From Xestospongia bergquistia (taxonomy: Eukaryota; Porifera; Demospongiae; Haplosclerida; Petrosiidae): a stretch of DNA of 64,000 nucleotides. Of this stretch, positions 1-10,978 are shown one piece after another. Positions within the stretch are counted from its first letter, which is position 1. Each line of letters begins with the position of its first letter. The stretch lies in the NCBI GenBank assembly GCA_963965975.1, contig OZ014419.1, positions 2,975,177-3,039,176 on the forward strand. Direction: 5' to 3'. The position numbers were made by a program, and so were the translations under genes. Below the pieces are notes generated by a model. The model was not told where the DNA came from and searched no databases. It saw only the letters and a list, made by a program, of their open reading frames with translations.

Positions 1-652
1 AACATACTGGACAATTGTGTTGTCTAGTGTAATGCATTGTTGACTTTTCCCTCATCAATTCATTACATACTTGTGCCCACCATATACTAAAGCTCTGGCT
101 CCTCTCTTAGTTGTAACAAACTTCATATCTATTAATCTCACATCAAACAAATTTGATGCTATGACTTACTCATCTCTTTATTTACCCACCATCAGAATGA
201 TTAAAGCTTTTATATCTGTACCATTGCTAGTCTACTATGACTGTACTCTGTTCTGTTAGCACAGTTAGCACTATTACTAGGTGATAGGCAAAAACAGTGC
301 TTTTGATGATTTAGTAGGCGAACGGATACCAAACCCACTAACAAGTGCTGTTGTGAAGATGTTCTAAAGCAGCAATGTTTAATTAATTTGCCCTGGGCAG
401 GGCTACCCAACATCCTCGTTTAAAGCATTTTTGTGGCTAAATTGTTAGGAAGTGGGTGTGTAAGTTAATTGTTCTTTGCAATATAAAAAACTATATAATA
501 GATTAATTTGGCAAGGATGAAATATAGTTAATTGCTCTAAAACGGTGTTTGGCAGAATAAATTTGGTAAATTGTTAAAATATTATTTGATATTAAAATGA
601 ACTATTAACTCAAAACTCCAACACTTATACTTTTTAGAAATTTTCATTCTGT

Positions 653-1756
653 TTAAAAATCATTTTTATACACTCTAATCCCATAGAGTACCATGAACTC
701 AGTCCTTAAAATGAAAAAATATCTCCGTGTATATTTTAAACATAATTTAACTCACAATTCAGTTTCATGAATTTCTCATTAATAGCATCTACTGCTGCAT
801 ATACTGCCTGTCTAGATTCAGGAGTCTCATTTCTTTTATTGACAAAAAGAATGCCAAATAGCTACTGCTAGTTTAAAGGGCACAAACAGAATAGAGCAAT
901 AATAAATAAAACAGAATTAAGGTATTAAAGTACAGGATACAGTATCATTAATAACACAGAGATAAATAAGTGATTGATACTAGTATATGATAAGTTTTAG
1001 TGTGATAAGTGATGGTCAGTTGATGGTTAGTAAAGAAGCATATTTACTTAAGATTTAAAAGTGATTAAAGATGAGCTAGATTTCACATGAGAAGGAAGTG
1101 GATTCCATAGAGAGAGAACAGAAGGAACAAATGAGTTTTGTGAAGCAGATGAGTGAGAAAAAGGGATAGTAAAGGTGAGAGGATCAAAGTGACGAGAAGC
1201 ATAACTTGGCAGAGGTTTGCGAATGAACATATCAGAAGGAAAATAAAGGAGGTTGTTAGTGATTTTATAGAGAAGACATAATTTAGAAATAGAGCGACGA
1301 ATTGAGAGGGTCGGAAGGTTAAAAGTTGAGAGAAGAGATGAGTAATCATTGTCCCATTTATGAGAGCACATTTTTAGAGCAAAGTGTTGGGTTTTCTCGA
1401 GAATTTCAGAATTAGTGGAAGATACATGAAGAGTAATGCTTATTATGGCAGTGTTGAGAGTGAAAATAATAGGTGTAGGTGAGCCAGTATTTGTTACTAT
1501 AATATAATATATAGTATAAATCCAACTGTGCATGTTATTAGATATTCCAATAAATTCACTTCATTACTCAACAATAATTATTTAAAATATATACCTCTCC
1601 TATATGTGTCAGCATCTCTCGCCAAAATTGATCATTTTGTTTTGTATAGCTATTAAGTTCAATCCACATTTTTCAATCGATTAAATCCCAAGATGGAAAG
1701 AAATCTTCATTAATACATCCATGTTGTTTCTGAGTCCACGATGATTTAATGACCAT
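653..1756 (-). pseudogene. FWxEML-family pseudogene with LINE in exon 2
   Basis: The three-exon gene structure is recognisable. Exon 1 is 1595-1756 and has an in-frame TGA at 1673-1675, just before the conserved K-M-W-I-E segment. Exon 2 begins near 1540 and is interrupted by about 594 bp of LINE sequence (831-1424); its end, coding the A-x-x-A-I-N-E-K-F-type helix, resumes at about 755-830. Exon 3 is 653-704 and still reads T-E-F-M-V-L-Y-G then a stop. The copy therefore carries two independent disabling changes. The same lesions are present in the 10.3 kb-distant copy, so they predate that duplication. Confidence 0.85.
831..1424 (-). mobile_element. 5'-truncated non-LTR retrotransposon (LINE) 3' end
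   Basis: The minus strand encodes about 117 residues with the signature of a LINE reverse transcriptase C-terminus: an R-R-S-I-S-K-L-C-L-L-Y-K-I-T-N-N-L segment, then a serine-rich stretch with N-S-F-x-P-S-V-L-S-L-W-N-P-L-P and a closing I-T-F-K-S before the stop at 1048. About 215 bp of 3' UTR follows. The element splits exon 2 of an FWxEML gene. The host trinucleotide CAT occurs on both sides (828-830 and 1425-1427), a possible very short target-site duplication. The clade is not assignable from this fragment. Confidence 0.8.
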
Positions 1757-2024
1757 TATATATTTGCTTGTTTTTTGTCAGGGCAGTTCTGGTAATCTCT
1801 GTTCTAGTGATCAATGGTCTAGTGATCTCTGTCTATGCAGTAGTACTCTATATGTAGTGTAATTTTTATAGTTTCCTCCTTTAATAGCTTCTACTTTTGT
1901 TTATATTGAAATGCAAATCTATATAAACACACACACATACTACATGAATTTGAATACAACAACAAATATAGTTGGCATTAGTTGCAGCTGTATAACCAGT
2001 CAATCCCACTGTACTTATTACTTC

Positions 2025-2679
2025 TTAAAGCTCTTGGATTACATTACATATCTTTGATTCATTTTTTTCATACGCATCAACTCCATAGAGAACCATAAAC
2101 TCAGTCCTAAAAGAATAATAATAGATATAATAATAGATATTGTAAATATTAATATTATCATACATTGATAGTCATATACAAATCTCAGTTTTTCAGCACT
2201 AACTCTAATTAACTCACAGTTCAGTTTCATGATCATTGAATTTTTGGTTAATAGCATCTACTGCAAAAAAAAATGCACGCCTAGCCACAGGATTGTTCTC
2301 ATCTAGAGTAATGCATATTTTAGCAGTGTTGCCAGTGGAAATATTATATGAAGATGAGTCAGTATTTTTTAGTACCAGTATAGATCCAACTGGTGTTATA
2401 GATATTCCAATCAAACTCACTTCCATTTGAATTTTTTCACCCTTCAGTACCTATATAATATAAAGTTATAATATTGTAGAAATTGATTATGATATATACC
2501 TCCCCTATATGTGTCAGCATCTCCTGCCAAAATTGATCATTTCGCTCTTCATAGCTATGAACTTCAATCCACATTTTTTGTTCAACTTTTATCCATACTT
2601 TATATGAAGGTACAAGGGAATCAATACTTCTACTTTCACCGTGTCGATGATGATTCAGTGAGGAATTCTTTACTCCCAT
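2025..2679 (-). CDS. FWxEML-family protein, copy B (164 aa)
   Basis: Exons are 2500-2679, 2218-2450 and 2025-2106 with GT-AG introns of 49 and 111 bp; the frame closes exactly (495 nt). Exon 1 encodes a variable, His/Ser-rich N-terminus, then K-M-W-I-E-V and the family motif F-W-Q-E-M-L-T-H-I-G-E. Exon 2 encodes a strand M-E-V-S-L-I-G-I-S-I-T-P-V-G-S-I-L-V, a variable loop, a second strand (A-K-I-C-I-T-L) and an amphipathic helix. Exon 3 gives T-E-F-M-V-L-Y-G-V and a short charged tail. There is no signal peptide or membrane segment. I do not recognise the family. A small alpha/beta fold is inferred from the hydrophobic pattern. The copy at 12351-13005 is identical in coding sequence as far as I could see. 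Confidence 0.75.
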
Positions 2680-3825
2680 TATGTCTTGTCAGGGCTGCTT
2701 AACACAGTATACTAGCTACAGGGTTTCAATATTGCTTGTTTTTTGTCAGGGCTGTTCTAGTAATCTCTGCTCTAGTGATTTATGCTCTAGTAATCTAAAT
2801 CTATATAGTAGTACTCTATATGTAGTAGTTTCATCCTACATTATAAAAAATAATACATCAATTAAACAATTATTTACATGGGTGAATTACTATGGAATGT
2901 ATAATTTACATTAATTACTCATTGTATACTTTGTTGGTATGTAAAAGTACAACATGCCAACAAGTTATGTAGTGAGCAATACACAAGAATTGTATATTCC
3001 ACAGTAATCCACCATTTAAGGTACAAATTAGTTGTTAAAATGACATATTAATTTTTACAGTGTGTTCCTGCACATCTATATAAACACATACGCATACCAC
3101 ATGAATTTGAATACAACAACAACCAATATAGTTGCAGCTGTATATAGTATTATTAAATTCACCTCAAAGTATCGCATTTGTTACTAGCACTTTATAGATC
3201 ACCAAACATAGTTCTCATGACACCATGTCATACCATATCTTGTGTTGGATACCATTATCAAATAAAACAAAATGTCATATTTTAAATAAGTTCATTTCTT
3301 TAAAGTTACTGTTTTCACTAGATATAGTGTGTGTATTATCATTGTCATGAATCCTTTATGTCTAGGGTATCATAATTTCAGTTCTTATGTTAGACAAACA
3401 AAGTTGATCAATGTGACACTCTTATTAGATTATGAATATATGGGGATATATATATATATATATATATAAAGTACACACCCACTCTTGTAATATGTTCTTT
3501 CATATTGCTCCTTATATGTTAACAAAACTACAGTAATGATCTTGTTAGGGTAACTTAACTATGACACCTGATAGTCTGATAGTACACCTAGTGTAGATGT
3601 ACTACAGTACAGTGGAAAAGTATGCAGAGTCTAGTCTTAATTATAGGCACATACAATGTACTTTTTTCAGTATATCTATTACACTATAAAGTATATAGAT
3701 AATAGCTACAAAGTATCCAGTTCACATATATTCATATTATAATTATATAAACTTATAAACTTTGTTATACAAATATCTTGTGTTTTTATTATTCATGAGA
3801 CAATGGATTAGTGCTGTTACACTAT
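2680..3825. other. Spacer between array genes
   Basis: About 1.1 kb of AT-rich DNA with no coding exon I can support. It contains a (TA)n run at about 3445-3468 and a short exon-flank echo of CTAGTAATCT-type sequence near 2760-2800 that also occurs near 1790-1830. The equivalent spacer at 13006-14151 is virtually identical. Confidence 0.6.
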
Positions 3826-3855
3826 TCAATTTTCACTGGATAGTGTAACAGCACT
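3810..3855. repeat. Perfect 16-bp inverted repeat over a stop codon
   Basis: AGTGCTGTTACACTAT at 3810-3825 is the exact reverse complement of 3840-3855, with a 14-nt loop. The stop codon of copy C (3826-3828) lies at the edge of the loop and the last codons form one arm. It could fold as an RNA hairpin at the 3' end of the mRNA, or be the footprint of a small element that supplied this C-terminus. Confidence 0.85.
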
Positions 3856-4466
3856 GTTTTCATACATTTGAATCCCATAGAGCACCATAAACGCAGTCCT
3901 ATAAAATGTAAATTTGAATACTGTTAGCTAGTAATATACAATATTTAATTCATTGTATTATTTCCTTAGAATAAAAAAGCCAGTCAACATTGAAGTCACT
4001 CACAATTCAGTTCCATGTTCATTGAATTTCTCATTAATAGCATCAACTGCTGCAAATACTGCCTGTCTAGCTTCAGGACTATCATGAAGAGTAATGCATA
4101 TTTTGGCAGTGTTGAGAGTCGAAATAATATATGAAGGTGAGGCAACAGTTGTTACCAGTATAGATCCAACTGGTGTTATAGATACTCCAATCAAACTCAC
4201 TTCCATACTTAAAATTTGTCTCTGGATCAGTACCTTATAAAGTCATTAAATTATAAGTATTATAACCATTTATCTACCTGTCTTATATGTGTCAGCATCT
4301 CTTCCCAAAATGGTTGATTTCGTTGCATATAGCTATTAACTTCAATCCACATTTTTCGTGTAGTATCTGTCCAAGGTGGATAGGACTCTTCTCCTGCTAT
4401 CATCACATCATCTTCATTAAGCAGTGAATGACGATGACAATTCAGTAAGGAATATTTCAAACCCAT
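3826..4466 (-). CDS. FWxEML-family protein, copy C (163 aa)
   Basis: Exons are 4278-4466, 4004-4233 and 3826-3898 with GT-AG introns of 44 and 105 bp (492 nt). Exon 1 ends F-W-E-E-M-L-T-H-I-R-Q; exon 2 carries M-E-V-S-L-I-G-V-S-I-T-P-V-G-S-I-L-V-T, a short variable loop and T-L-N-T-A-K-I-C-I-T-L-H; exon 3 starts T-A-F-M-V-L-Y-G-I. The C-terminal tail differs from copies B and F because the last exon runs into a 16-bp inverted repeat that also supplies the stop. The function is unknown. The near-identical partner at 14152-14792 differs by two amino acids in exon 1 (His to Arg, Thr to Ala). Confidence 0.75.
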
Positions 4467-4522
4467 TTTATTTTTGCTTCTTTCTTCTCAGGGCTGCTTT
4501 AATAAGATCAGTACTATATATA

Positions 4523-5145
4523 AGGCTTCAATAAATTTTTGAAGGAAATGCAAATGTTTTCCATATGTTATTGTGATGTTGTGTTTACCAGTGACAACAG
4601 TATATTTTTAACCCTACTTATATATTGTATACCCTATATATTAAGGCTTTATGTTGAAAGTACATGTATGACATTTTAAGTTATCATGGTTGTTGTTATT
4701 GCAGATGGCATTTATGTAAATATTAATGTCGCAACTATTGACACTGCATGGTGGCAATCCTTAATCCCAAAAGCTTAAATCCTAAACCCTAACCTCTCCT
4801 TAAAAAAAGAAGTCAAAATCAAAATGAAAGTAAAATTAATCTGTGCCAAACTAGAATTATACCTTTACACTATGCTCTAGCCAGCATTGACATAAAAATA
4901 CAGTAATTTTCTTGTTATACAAGTGAATGGAATCCATCAATGGCTGCAGGTTCATATTTTATAGTTTCATCAATCTCAATAATCAGTTTGTTTTTTATGG
5001 CAGGAATACCTTATTATGTGTGAACCTAAACATTTACTATACATGATAAAATAATTATAGCCACTTTTATAAATTTAATACTTGATTAAATCAAACATGT
5101 ATATACATGGTTAATTTCAAGTACAAGCCATTAATTACAACATAT
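4523..5145. other. Diverged part of the duplicated unit, no gene
   Basis: Beyond the sharp identity break this stretch still aligns to about 14849-15250, but with many substitutions and indels. It includes about 260 bp present only here (4600-4860). I see no exon in it. Confidence 0.6.
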
Positions 5146-6205
5146 TTATTTAGAGGTTACTGCTTTAGCATCGTCATTTAATTCATAAATTTGAACTCCA
5201 TAGATTACCATAAACTCCGTTCTAAAAAGAAAAAAAAAGATTATTTGCAGACATTTCTGGTATGTTATTTGCATCAAAAGAATGTTGGTTGTGGGAGTGG
5301 TATCATCATTAGCTATATAGTAAACCCTATAAGCTGTGTATACAATATATAATCAGTAGTAAGCCACTCCTATTATTACAATATTAATTTTGACACAGAT
5401 GTATGACATGCTGTTTTGTGTCAGTGTTCCAATGATTGTGGGAGTGGTATCATCAGCATTATGTTATACTTTTATACTGTTACTAGATCCTTCCCAAAAC
5501 CTAAATCCTAAACACTTAAACACATGATGCACAGCCAGTTAGTAAACCACTCCCATTAATTTTGACAAACTGCTATGCTTTGATTGAGTGGGTGTGACTG
5601 TAGCTTAGAAACTCAGAAATGTAGTTATTATAAATGTTTGCTATCAAAAATTTGTATGTGTTGATTGTTGATTATTAATCAACTCAACTCACAATTCAGT
5701 TTTGTGTTCATTGAGCTTTTCATTAATAGCTTTTACAGCTGTTAATATTGCATTTCTAGACTCAGGACTCTCATGAAGAGTAATACTTATTTTGGCAGTG
5801 TTGAGAGTAGAAATAGGAAAACCAGGTGTTGAAGAAAGAGCACTGATAATCTTTGTTACCAGTATAGATCCAACTGATGAAATAGATACTCCAATCAAAC
5901 TTACATTCATTTCTAAAATTCTTTCTCTCTTCAATGCCTGTGTAAAATTTAATAGTATTTCAATATTTATTTGATATCTATACCTCTCCTATATCAGTCA
6001 GCATTTCTGTCCAGAACGTATTATCTCTTTTAGTGTAGCTATTAACTTCAATCTGTATTTTTCGTGACTCTTCAACGTAAGGCCAAAAACGCGAAACTGC
6101 ATTACTACAACTCCTTGCACGGACTTGATGAGACAGACTGTTCACGAGTCGATAACGATACAATGAATAACTCTTCAATCCTAAAATCCTCAATGTGGAG
6201 CTCAT
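5146..6205 (-). CDS. FWxEML-family protein, copy D (180 aa)
   Basis: Exons are 5984-6205, 5693-5937 and 5146-5221 (543 nt, frame closes). Exon 1 is longer than in B and C and Arg/Ser-rich, then K-I-Q-I-E-V-N-S-Y and F-W-T-E-M-L-T-D-I-G-E. Exon 2 starts with a GCA codon where other copies have GTA and reads M-N-V-S-L-I-G-V-S-I-S-S-V-G-S-I-L-V-T, then the longest variable loop, then T-L-N-T-A-K-I-S-I-T-L-H. Exon 3 reads T-E-F-M-V-I-Y-G-V-Q-I-Y-E. Intron 2 is 471 bp and contains repeated GTGGGAGTGGTATCATC segments. The orthologous copy at 15251-16197 is clearly diverged, so this pair reflects an older duplication than the flanking identity suggests. Confidence 0.75.
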
Positions 6206-6617
6206 AATTGGAGGAATATACAGAATACCTAGTTTTGATTGCGGCGAGTGAGCCTCTAATTAGAGTTGGTAATAGTGAGCTACAGTAATGTAGTAGAAGG
6301 TAATGTCCCTAGTTCCTAAATTAGCGATAAAATTAAAATATATAATTATTAAAAATATAAATCACAAATTAATTTTTCTGAGTTGTCAAAATTTTCATTC
6401 AAGCAAATTTGCTAAATGTGTATTATATCATATACACAACACGCACACACAATTTATACAGTATGACAATAGATTACATTTATGTCTGTTTGAGACTAAA
6501 AATACAGAGATATGATATTTTTGGAAGTATGTAATTAATGCAGTCCTCATATGAATTTTGTCTTTCTAAAGATGTATACTTTAGCAGGTCCATAATCCAT
6601 ATAGCTATAGATGAATT

Positions 6618-6715
6618 CCAAATATGGAAGTAAATTTGATTGGAGTATCTATAACACCATATTGGTAACAAAATCAATAGTGGCTCATTTTCATCATCTA
6701 TATATTATCATTCTC
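6618..6715 (+). pseudogene. Inverted exon 2 fragment of the FWxEML family
   Basis: The plus strand reads M-E-V-N-L-I-G-V-S-I-T-P from the ATG at 6624 and then hits a stop because about 13 bp of the family sequence coding G-S-I-L are missing. Homology to exon 2 resumes and fades near 6715. All intact copies lie on the minus strand, so this is a broken, inverted piece. Confidence 0.7.
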
Positions 6716-7125
6716 TGCAAAGTATGAATTAGTTTGTTATTTTTATATATTCTTGGTAACATTTATCTTATAATGAATACCACAATCCACATTACAAAAT
6801 TTATAGTATGAGTTGACAATAAAAGGGCTTTTGTGTAACATGATATATCTTGTGTCATTGTAACAGATAAGTCACAGTTAATTGGAGTCAATTTGACTGT
6901 GTTTTAATTTCTTTAGCATTTCCTTTACATAATTGTCATGACTACATAGCCATATAAGATATCAACATTGGACTAACTCAGAATGCCATACTTAATTCAA
7001 TTATACTGGTCCCATACAGGTAATGTTATTTCTTATGAAAGTACGAATGTATTGAGAGCAAATAATATAATTATATAATCATTGTTATAGCTTGGTTGTA
7101 CCAGTAGGCTATATATAAATAACGG

Positions 7126-7335
7126 TTATGACAACCAATAACCTGTAGCCAAGAGCTGGCTGCGTGAGACTACCAATATCTTAATTATTGTCTTAAGCAT
7201 ATGATCCCAGAATCCATCATCTCTCCTATGAAAGGAGTAGATGTTAATCCTAAGGTGTCTTGGATCATAGTCTTTATCAATATACGTAATGCCTCGGAAC
7301 TCCATTTGAGTAGTAGGCATGAATATTCCTCCCAC
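7126..7335 (-). pseudogene. Diverged stray exon 1 of the FWxEML family
   Basis: An open stretch of 69 codons contains L-R-I-N-I-Y-S-F-H-R-R-D-D-G-F-W-D-H-M-L-K-T-I. This aligns to the exon 1 core (I-E-V-N-S-Y-x-x-R-D-x-x-F-W-x-E-M-L). At the position where intact copies have the exon 1 GT donor the sequence reads ATATT, so splicing there is lost unless a GT six bases further on is used. No matching exon 2 or exon 3 is found on the minus strand downstream. It is most likely a relic, though a diverged gene with an unrecognised second exon remains possible. Confidence 0.5.
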
Positions 7336-8080
7336 AGGAACAATGCTACTGGAGTCTAAGTTTCAGATATTAGAGTATAGACACTGAAGTGGCCGAGGTA
7401 GTAGCATAATGACTTCAGGAGATCTCCATAGAAGAAAATTGAAACTTCAATCAGTACAATTGTGAAATTTAATGCACTTATTCTGCAAATGTACAAAAAG
7501 GTTCATAAGGTGATCGATCATAACTTTATGATAGTATGCATAATACAGTAGGTGTCATAGCAGCAAAGTATAAACTTGTGCTAACAAGATCAGTGTTATA
7601 GTTTGTTGACATAACACTAATATACTATGACCAAACCTAATGACATGTATAACAGATACTTTTGGCATTGGCTCAATAAAGTACAAAGAAACAATGCATA
7701 TGAAATTAGGAGTACACATGAAACTGTATTGAAACTATATGTGCAGCTACAATGTTATAAATCTAATGTCATTCTACTTCAAAGTTATTAATTGATGTAG
7801 TTATACTACTTCTTTACTATAATGTAATATACCATCCTAATCCTTATGGAACATCTGGACTTGAAATGTATAATATAAATAGAGTACTTACACTAACAAA
7901 TGATGTTAGATAACTACAAGTGTATTAACTTTATAATATATTATGTAATAGTTTTGTTTCTATGTAAAACACTGCTGTATCATTTCAGACTATTGATATT
8001 TAGAAGTATAATCATTTTTAATTAATGGTTTCTAATGATTAACTCAAATGACCAGTTAATTCCACCATACTTGTTACTTC
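7336..8080. other. Gene-free stretch
   Basis: AT-rich sequence with no exon, repeat or RNA gene I can support. Confidence 0.5.
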
Positions 8081-8724
8081 TTAGAGCTCTTTCATTACAT
8101 CAAATATCTTAGATTCATTCTTTATATACATATCAACTCCATAGAGAACCATAAACTCGGTCCTAAAAGAATAATAATAGATATAATAATAGATATTGTA
8201 AATATTAATATTATTATACATTGATAGTCATATACAAAACTCAATTTTTCAACACTAACTCCAATTAACTCACAGTTCAGTTTCGTGATCTTTGAATTTT
8301 TGGTTAATAGCATCTACCACAGCAAATACTGCATACCTAGCCACAGGATTGTTCTCATCTAGAGTAATGCATATTTTGGCAGTGTTGAGAGTGGAAATAA
8401 TATATGAAGATGAGGCAGTATTTGTTATCAATATAGATCCAACTGGTGTTATAGATATTCCAATCAAATGCACTTCCATTGAAATATTGTTATGCTTCAG
8501 TACCTATATAAAATTATAATATTGTAGAAATTGTTTATGATATATACCTCCCCTATATATGTTAGCATCTCTCGCCAAAATTGATCATTTCGCTCTTTAT
8601 AGCTATTAACTTCAATCCGCATTTTTTGTTCAACTTTTTTCCACATTTTACATGAAGGTACAAGGGAATCAATACTACTTTCACGGTGTCGATGATGATT
8701 CAGTGAGGAATTCTTATTTCCCAT
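8081..8724 (-). CDS. FWxEML-family protein, copy F (162 aa)
   Basis: Exons are 8548-8724, 8274-8503 and 8081-8162 with GT-AG introns of 44 and 111 bp (489 nt). It is the closest relative of copy B: it shares the His/Arg-rich N-terminus with N-S-S-L-N-H-H-R-H-R, the segment S-I-D-S-L-V-P-S, the 111-bp intron 2 and the tail N-E-S-K-I. Exon 1 contains F-W-R-E-M-L-T-Y-I-G-E and exon 2 contains M-E-V-H-L-I-G-I-S-I-T-P-V-G-S-I-L-I-T. The function is unknown. It has no counterpart in the second unit between copies D' and G. Confidence 0.75.
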
Positions 8725-8849
8725 GTTGTCTTATCAGGGCTGCTCTATATAGTATACTATAGGGTTTCAATATTAGAAGGAATACAGTCAAGTGATATAA
8801 ATAATGTCAGTAATGTCAACTATGATCAGAGTGCTCCAGTTAAAGTACC

Positions 8850-9249
8850 TACCGTAAGGGTATAAATTTTCGTGGGGGATTTAATTTCGCTGTATTCGTG
8901 GGTTGTGTTTTATCACGAAATTTAACTTTTTCCACCCACGTATAATCACGCAAAGGGATTCATGTCGGTCACTTCTTTCTCTTTTACACTGTCTGAAGTA
9001 CTTCTCTGTCAGCTGCCTCCCAGATTTTCTTGTATATATGGTACCCTCTCACCATGGATTCATAGGAATAGGTAGCCATATTTCGCGAAAATCACGCTTG
9101 TGTTCACAACACGTGTCTGATACCACACCCATTATTAATACTTCGCACCCACTAAACACGAAAATTAATACCCACGAAATTTAAATAATAAAGCAAAATT
9201 TAAAAAAACACGAAAATTTAAACCCTCGAAAATTTGTACCCTTACGGTA
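8850..9249. mobile_element. MITE with TA target-site duplication
   Basis: The left end reads TA then CCGTAAGGGTATAAATTTTCG, and the right end is its inverted copy with one mismatch over about 21 bp, followed by TA. The interior (about 350 bp) has no long frame and is rich in further CACGAAATTTAA repeats, including sub-terminal inverted copies. The TA dinucleotide at both ends suggests mobilisation by a Tc1/mariner-type transposase (inference). It lies 125 bp upstream of the start codon of copy F. Confidence 0.85.
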
Positions 9250-9963
9250 TGATTTATTTGGCCATGGTATGTATCATGTACTATTTATGTTCCATATATA
9301 TTATATATAACATGTGTGCATGTTTTGTATAATTATAATTATCAACCATCAAGAGAAGAACCAACAGGTGGTAGAGATTTTGTCCATTCTCAGGCATGAC
9401 CCCCAGACACCATAACACACACCATCATAAAAACCAATACAATGGATTAACTAATGCTCAATCACTTATCTATGTATTTATTATGTAAATACAATTATTA
9501 TTACAAAAAGTGATGATGGTGAACTTGGACAGAAATGTGGGTCTATATTAAAAATTGTATTTGATGAGATCCCAACTCATTCCCTTCTATAGTGATAATA
9601 TCTTAGGCAAATGGAAAAGTTGACATCATCTCATAAGCAGCTATATCTAATCCTTAAATGACATATTATTGTGTACTAGTGATTAGTATATATAAAATTA
9701 CTTACCTGCTTATTCCAAATCTGCTTATAGTAAATGAATATGACGTCCTTTTATCACGTAATAGGTACTGATTCAAATACGTGAACTACCGTCCTAACAG
9801 GTGATGTCCCTGTTTGTGTACTCCCCATTCGCCTACACTAAATAATTAAAAGTACCGTTTCGCCTTCTAATAAAAATTATTATAAAAATTAATAATTAAA
9901 TGTGTAAAGGTAATGATTAATTAAAGGCCTTATTATAATTAATTAAATTGTTATGCTGACATT
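9250..9963. other. Gene-free stretch
   Basis: AT-rich DNA between the MITE and a coding-like fragment; no feature I can support. Confidence 0.5.
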
Positions 9964-10239
9964 CTAGAGATGTAAGTTGATGACATTTTTATGAAAACGA
10001 GTCTTCAACTCTGTAATTTTACAATCTCTGTTGATGGCTCTTAATGTTCTTGGTGCATGTGCACCAGATGCCAGCTGTTGTACATCCACTTCTGTTCTGG
10101 TTTGTTTGCTCTGTATAACTTCAACAAATTCAAAACACCGGAATGTGTTTTCCCAGCAACACATTTGAATCGGGAATGACAACCGTCCTAAATCTGTCAT
10201 TTTCGTAAACATTCCAATGTCATAAAGTGTAGTTACCAA
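9964..10239 (-). pseudogene. Unrecognised coding-like fragment (91 codons)
   Basis: The reading frame has a protein-like composition (three Cys, one Trp, balanced charge) with segments such as C-C-W-E-N-T-F-R-C-F-E-F and S-G-A-H-A-P-R-T-L-R-A-I. Only the last part, up to a stop, is seen; there is no clear start or upstream exon. It ends 88 bp before the second near-identical segment begins. I do not recognise it; a decayed transposon gene or a gene fragment carried by the duplication are both possible. Confidence 0.3.
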
Positions 10240-10978
10240 TCAACTATGTGTCCTCAAAGTAATAGACGAAGTTGTTAATGCCATATACTTGTGGGACATT
10301 TGCTTTATGCATTGTCAAGCTATACGAACATACTGGACAATTGTGTTGTCTAGTGTAATGCATTGTTGACTTTTCCCTCATCAATTCATTACATACTTGT
10401 GCCCACCATATACTAAAGCTCTGGCTCCTCTCTTAGTTGTAACAAACTTCATATCTATTAATCTCACATCAAACAAATTTGATGCTATGACTTACTCATC
10501 TCTTTATTTACCCACCATCAGAATGATTAAAGCTTTTATATCTGTACCATTGCTAGTCTACTATGACTGTACTCTGTTCTGTTAGCACAGTTAGCACTAT
10601 TACTAGGTGATAGGCAAAAACAGTGCTTTTGATGATTTAGTAGGCGAACGGATACCAAACCCACTAACAAGTGCTGTTGTGAAGATGTTCTAAAGCAGCA
10701 ATGTTTAATTAATTTGCCCTGGGCAGGGCTACCCAACATCCTCGTTTAAAGCATTTTTGTGGCTAAATTGTTAGGAAGTGGGTGTGTAAGTTAATTGTTC
10801 TTTGCAATATAAAAAACTATATAATAGATTAATTTGGCAAGGATGAAATATAGTTAATTGCTCTAAAACGGTGTTTGGCAGAATAAATTTGGTAAATTGT
10901 TAAAATATTATTTGATATTAAAATGAACTATTAACTCAAAACTCCAACACTTATACTTTTTAGAAATTTTCATTCTGT

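Larger units (their letters stand above)
1..4522. repeat. Near-identical duplicated segment, copy 1
   Basis: This segment matches 10327-14848 at a constant offset of 10,326 bases with no indel that I could find. I saw four substitutions (1476, 1740, 4361, 4435). It begins at or before the window edge. Identity stops sharply near 4523, after which the two loci remain homologous but clearly diverged. It carries one pseudogene (653-1756) and two intact genes (2025-2679, 3826-4466). A recent duplication, a gene conversion tract or an assembly artefact could each explain this. Confidence 0.95.

Noticed and set aside
71..413. Two short frames at the left edge, repeated at 10397-10739
   Set aside because: They recur only because the DNA is duplicated. 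Nothing indicates translation, and the two frames overlap on opposite strands.
4780..4800. CTAAACCCTAACC-like telomere-type repeat
   Set aside because: Only one or two imperfect units; no array.
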